Shown here: piece after piece, positions 61,706 through 64,000 of the stretch
Layout: every line of letters starts with the position of its first letter
How positions within the stretch are numbered: position 1 is the stretch's first letter
Origin: Microvirga thermotolerans
GTDB taxonomy: Bacteria > Pseudomonadota > Alphaproteobacteria > Rhizobiales > Beijerinckiaceae
Direction of reading: 5' to 3'
Length of the DNA: 64,000 nt
Assembly: GCF_009363855.1 (NCBI RefSeq)
Contig: NZ_CP045423.1
Span: 3,006,001-3,070,000, forward strand
Position numbers and translations under genes: made by a program
The notes under the pieces: generated by a model
What the model was told of the DNA's origin: nothing
Databases searched by the model: none
Seen by the model: the letters and a program-made list of their open reading frames with translations, nothing else

Positions 61706-63058
61706 TCACAGCTCGCGGAAGGCGCGAGCCATGCTGTCCCGGATCGGCTGGAGCAGATACTCGATGAAGGTGCGTTCCGTCGTCTTGATGTACACTTCCG
61801 CCGGCATCCCGGGAGTCGGAGCGAACCCGTGGACCTTGGACGCCTCCTTCGGGTCCAGGGAAACCCTCGCCACGTAGACGTCGTTTCGCGCGAGGGCATT
61901 CTTCTCGTCGGGCAGGGCGTCTGCGGAGACATACACCACCTCGCCCTCGATCATCGGCGTGATCCGCTGCTTGAGCGCGGTCAGCCGGACGATCGCCTTC
62001 TGCCCGAGCTTCACGTTCGGAATGTCCTGGGGCCGCACCCGCACCTCGATCAGCAGATTCTCCTGGAGGGGGACGATCTCCATCACCGTCTTGCCGGCCT
62101 CCACGACACCGCCGGGAGTGTGATAGCGCATCTTCACGACGACGCCCTTCACGGGGCTCGTGATCCTGACCCGGTCGAGGACGCGCGTCGCCGCCAGGAC
62201 TCGCTCCCTCACGTCCGCAAGCTCGCCCAGCGTTTCGTGCAACTGCTCGACGGACGCCTTGATCGCTGCGTTACGGGCGCCGACGATCTGCTCCTCGGAT
62301 CGGGCGATGCGCTCCTTCGCGTCGCCGATCTCGCCCGTCAGGCGCCCCGCTTCGCCCTGGAGGTTCGCCCGGGCACGCTGGAGCGCCAGGACCTCGGATC
62401 TCCGGATCAGGCCGGTCTTCAGAAGCTGCTCCTTGACTGCGAGTTCCTCGTCGAAGAAGGCGATCTGCTCCTTCACCGAGGCGAGCTGGGTCGTGCTCCC
62501 CTTGATCCGCTCCTGCAGGGCCTCGATGCTGGTTCTGATCGATGCGATCTCGCTCTGGAGGCTCTTCCGGCGGGCCTCGATCGTCGCGCGCTGGGCCTTG
62601 ACGATGGTCGCAATGTCCGGATCGCTCTCCGCTCTCGAAAGCAGCTCCGCAGGAAAGGCGGCCTCGCGCCCCTCGGCGACTTCCGCCCTCAGGCGTGCCT
62701 CGATGGCGAGGAGGCGGGCCTCCCTCAGCGCCAGCCGGCGCAGCTCGGCGCGGGGTCCCGTCTCGTCGAGCTGGATCAGGGTCTCGCCGGGCTCCACCAC
62801 GTCTCCCTCGCGCACCAGGATGTCCTGGATGACGCCGCCTTCCAGGTGCTGGATGATCTTGTTCTGCCCGGTCGCCACGAAGGCGCCGGAGGTCACGACC
62901 GCGCCGGCGATGGGCGCGATGCCGCCCCAGTAGCCGAAGCCCATGACCGTGACCGCGAGGATGACGATCCCGATGAGAGTCGGCAGCCGCGTGCTGCGGG
63001 GGACGTCCGCATACCATTCCTGCTGTTTCTGAAGAGTGATGGTGGCGGTGTGAGACAT
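61706..63058 (-). CDS. Type I secretion membrane fusion protein (HlyD family)
   Basis: A 450-residue periplasmic adaptor linking the inner-membrane ABC exporter to an outer-membrane channel. One N-terminal helix (about 24-45, LPTLIGIVILAVTVMGFGYWGG) is followed by GQNKIIQHLEGGVIQDILVREGDVVEPGETLIQLD (biotinyl-lipoyl-like half), a long coiled coil at about 105-280, the second half VRITSPVKGVVVKMRYHTPGGVVEAGKTVMEIVP, and a beta-barrel ending RTFIEYLLQPIRDSMARAFREL. It starts 13 bases after the ABC gene stop. The secreted substrate is not in the window. Confidence 0.95.
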   Translation of the reverse strand: MSHTATITLQKQQEWYADVPRSTRLPTLIGIVILAVTVMGFGYWGGIAPIAGAVVTSGAFVATGQNKIIQHLEGGVIQDILVREGDVVEPGETLIQLDETGPRAELRRLALREARLLAIEARLRAEVAEGREAAFPAELLSRAESDPDIATIVKAQRATIEARRKSLQSEIASIRTSIEALQERIKGSTTQLASVKEQIAFFDEELAVKEQLLKTGLIRRSEVLALQRARANLQGEAGRLTGEIGDAKERIARSEEQIVGARNAAIKASVEQLHETLGELADVRERVLAATRVLDRVRITSPVKGVVVKMRYHTPGGVVEAGKTVMEIVPLQENLLIEVRVRPQDIPNVKLGQKAIVRLTALKQRITPMIEGEVVYVSADALPDEKNALARNDVYVARVSLDPKEASKVHGFAPTPGMPAEVYIKTTERTFIEYLLQPIRDSMARAFREL

Positions 63059-63071
63059 GGGCGATCCTGCT

Positions 63072-64000
63072 TCATCCTTCGATGGCGGGCGAGCCGTCAG
63101 GAGCCCGCCGACCGCTCATGAGAGGAATGATTTCGTCGCGCGTGCCGAAGGCCTGAACGGAGCCGTCCTTGAGCATCATGATCTTGTCCACGCTCTTGAG
63201 CAGCGCCGGACGCTGGGTGATGGCCACGATGGTGATGCCGCGCTCCTTTGCCCTCATGAGCGCGCGCGCGAGCGCCTGCTCGCCCGGAAAGTCGAGGTTC
63301 GAGTTCGGCTCGTCGAGCACGACGAGGCGCGGGTTTCCGAAAAAGGCGCGGGCGAGACCGATGCGCTGCCGCTGCCCTCCCGAGAGCGGACTTCCGTCCA
63401 TTCCGACGATGGTCTCGTACCCTTGCGCGAACTGCGAGATCATTTCATGGACATCCGCGAGCGCCGCCGCGTCGAAGATCTCGTCGTCGCTCGCATCCTC
63501 CCGCATGCGGGCGATGTTGGCCTTGATCGAGGCGGGGAACAGCTGCACGTCCTGGGGCAGATATCCGACGCTCTCGCCGAATTGGCGGGGATCCCAGTTG
63601 CGCAGGTCCATCATGTCCAGCCTGACGCTCCCCGCCGTGGGCATGATGGAACCGACGAGCATCCGCCCCAGGGTCGACTTTCCGGTGCCGGATGCGCCCA
63701 CGACCGCAAGCGACTCGCCCGGCTCCAGCTGGAAGGAGATTCCGTTCAGGATCACCTTCTTGTTGGGCGGGGGTACATACAGGACGCGCTCGACGCTCAG
63801 CCGCCCCTGCGGTTGCGGCAGCCGCAGGCGCTCCATGTTGAGCGGCGAGTTGAGGAGAAGCGACCTGATCCGCCCATAGGCCGAGCGCGCCTGCACGAAG
63901 TTCCGCCATCCCTCGATCGTGCCCTCCACCGGCGCCAGGGCGCGGCTGGCGACGATTGAGGACGCGATCACCATGCCGCCGGTGAGCTCGCCCGCCATGG
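63072..64000 (-). CDS. Type I secretion ABC transporter (PrtD family), C-terminal part
   Basis: The frame runs off the right edge; about 309 residues are seen. The last membrane-domain residues (GGMVIASSIVASRALAPVEGTIEGWRNFVQARSAYGRI) lead to a nucleotide-binding domain with Walker A VVGASGTGKST, Q-loop GYLPQDVQLF, signature LSGGQRQRIGLARAFF and Walker B LVVLDEPNSNLD. The switch position reads VAITQRPALL: Gln instead of His. Its N-terminus and further operon genes lie beyond the window. It should form a complex with the HlyD-type adaptor. Confidence 0.94.
   Translation of the reverse strand, partial: MAGELTGGMVIASSIVASRALAPVEGTIEGWRNFVQARSAYGRIRSLLLNSPLNMERLRLPQPQGRLSVERVLYVPPPNKKVILNGISFQLEPGESLAVVGASGTGKSTLGRMLVGSIMPTAGSVRLDMMDLRNWDPRQFGESVGYLPQDVQLFPASIKANIARMREDASDDEIFDAAALADVHEMISQFAQGYETIVGMDGSPLSGGQRQRIGLARAFFGNPRLVVLDEPNSNLDFPGEQALARALMRAKERGITIVAITQRPALLKSVDKIMMLKDGSVQAFGTRDEIIPLMSGRRAPDGSPAIEG

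Noticed and set aside
61353..61767. Overlapping frames on both strands in the gap before the HlyD gene
   Set aside because: Neither has a ribosome-binding site or family resemblance. They may be remnants, but nothing supports a pseudogene call.

Overview
The window is high-GC chromosomal DNA from an alphaproteobacterium of the order Hyphomicrobiales (Rhizobiales). Supporting signs are the split fbcF/petB/petC-type bc1 operon, TrmL, DUF6111, DUF1285, DUF4112 and DUF6894 proteins, and a dispersed GTCATTCCGGG palindrome. The gene mix looks most like Methylobacteriaceae (Methylobacterium/Microvirga); that placement is inferred from protein style, not from a search. No rRNA, tRNA, CRISPR array, transposase or phage gene was recognised.

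Layout. 1-6.7 kb (+): housekeeping genes prs, a flavin reductase-like protein, rplY, pth, ychF, endonuclease V and a double-hotdog MaoC protein. 6.8-15.9 kb: purine salvage (apt, mtnP) and the cytochrome bc1 operon on the minus strand, trmL and hemF on the plus strand, then a translationally coupled minus-strand set (DUF1285, CoA-type NUDIX, DUF6111, cca). 16.2-23.0 kb (+): a MoxR / DUF58 / BatA-DUF4159 / amidotransferase-like membrane cluster. 23-31 kb: GNAT, NUDIX, a small stand-alone 39-codon unit, a phosphoesterase, an acyltransferase, a DUF4142 protein with a glycine zipper, a PfkB kinase coupled to an FAD-linked oxidase, and an FAH-family hydrolase. 31-35.5 kb (+): a polar amino acid ABC transporter with two tandem binding proteins that share a 238-bp identical tract.

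35.5-50.6 kb holds mixed operons: DUF4112 plus a membrane protein; an M15-type peptidase with adenine deaminase; pncB-pxpA-methyltransferase; a sorbosone dehydrogenase-like protein overlapping its cytochrome c; mrp-mobA-tusA; CsbD; an orphan histidine kinase; and a DeoR regulator with aldose 1-epimerase. 50.8-57.2 kb (+) is a complete Liv/HAAT-type ABC operon followed by a GMC alcohol dehydrogenase. 57.2-64 kb (-) carries a short mannose-1-phosphate guanylyltransferase, two paralogous LuxR-type regulators with degenerate receiver domains, a DUF6894 protein, and a type I secretion adaptor and ABC transporter that runs off the window.

The most notable regulatory signals are an exact EcfG-type (general stress) promoter at the DUF4142 gene, with one-mismatch versions before csbD, a general-stress-26-like gene and the orphan kinase; an apparent attenuator before rplY; and an activator-style promoter with two TTACCTCC boxes before the second LuxR regulator. 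These are motif readings made by eye and have not been tested.
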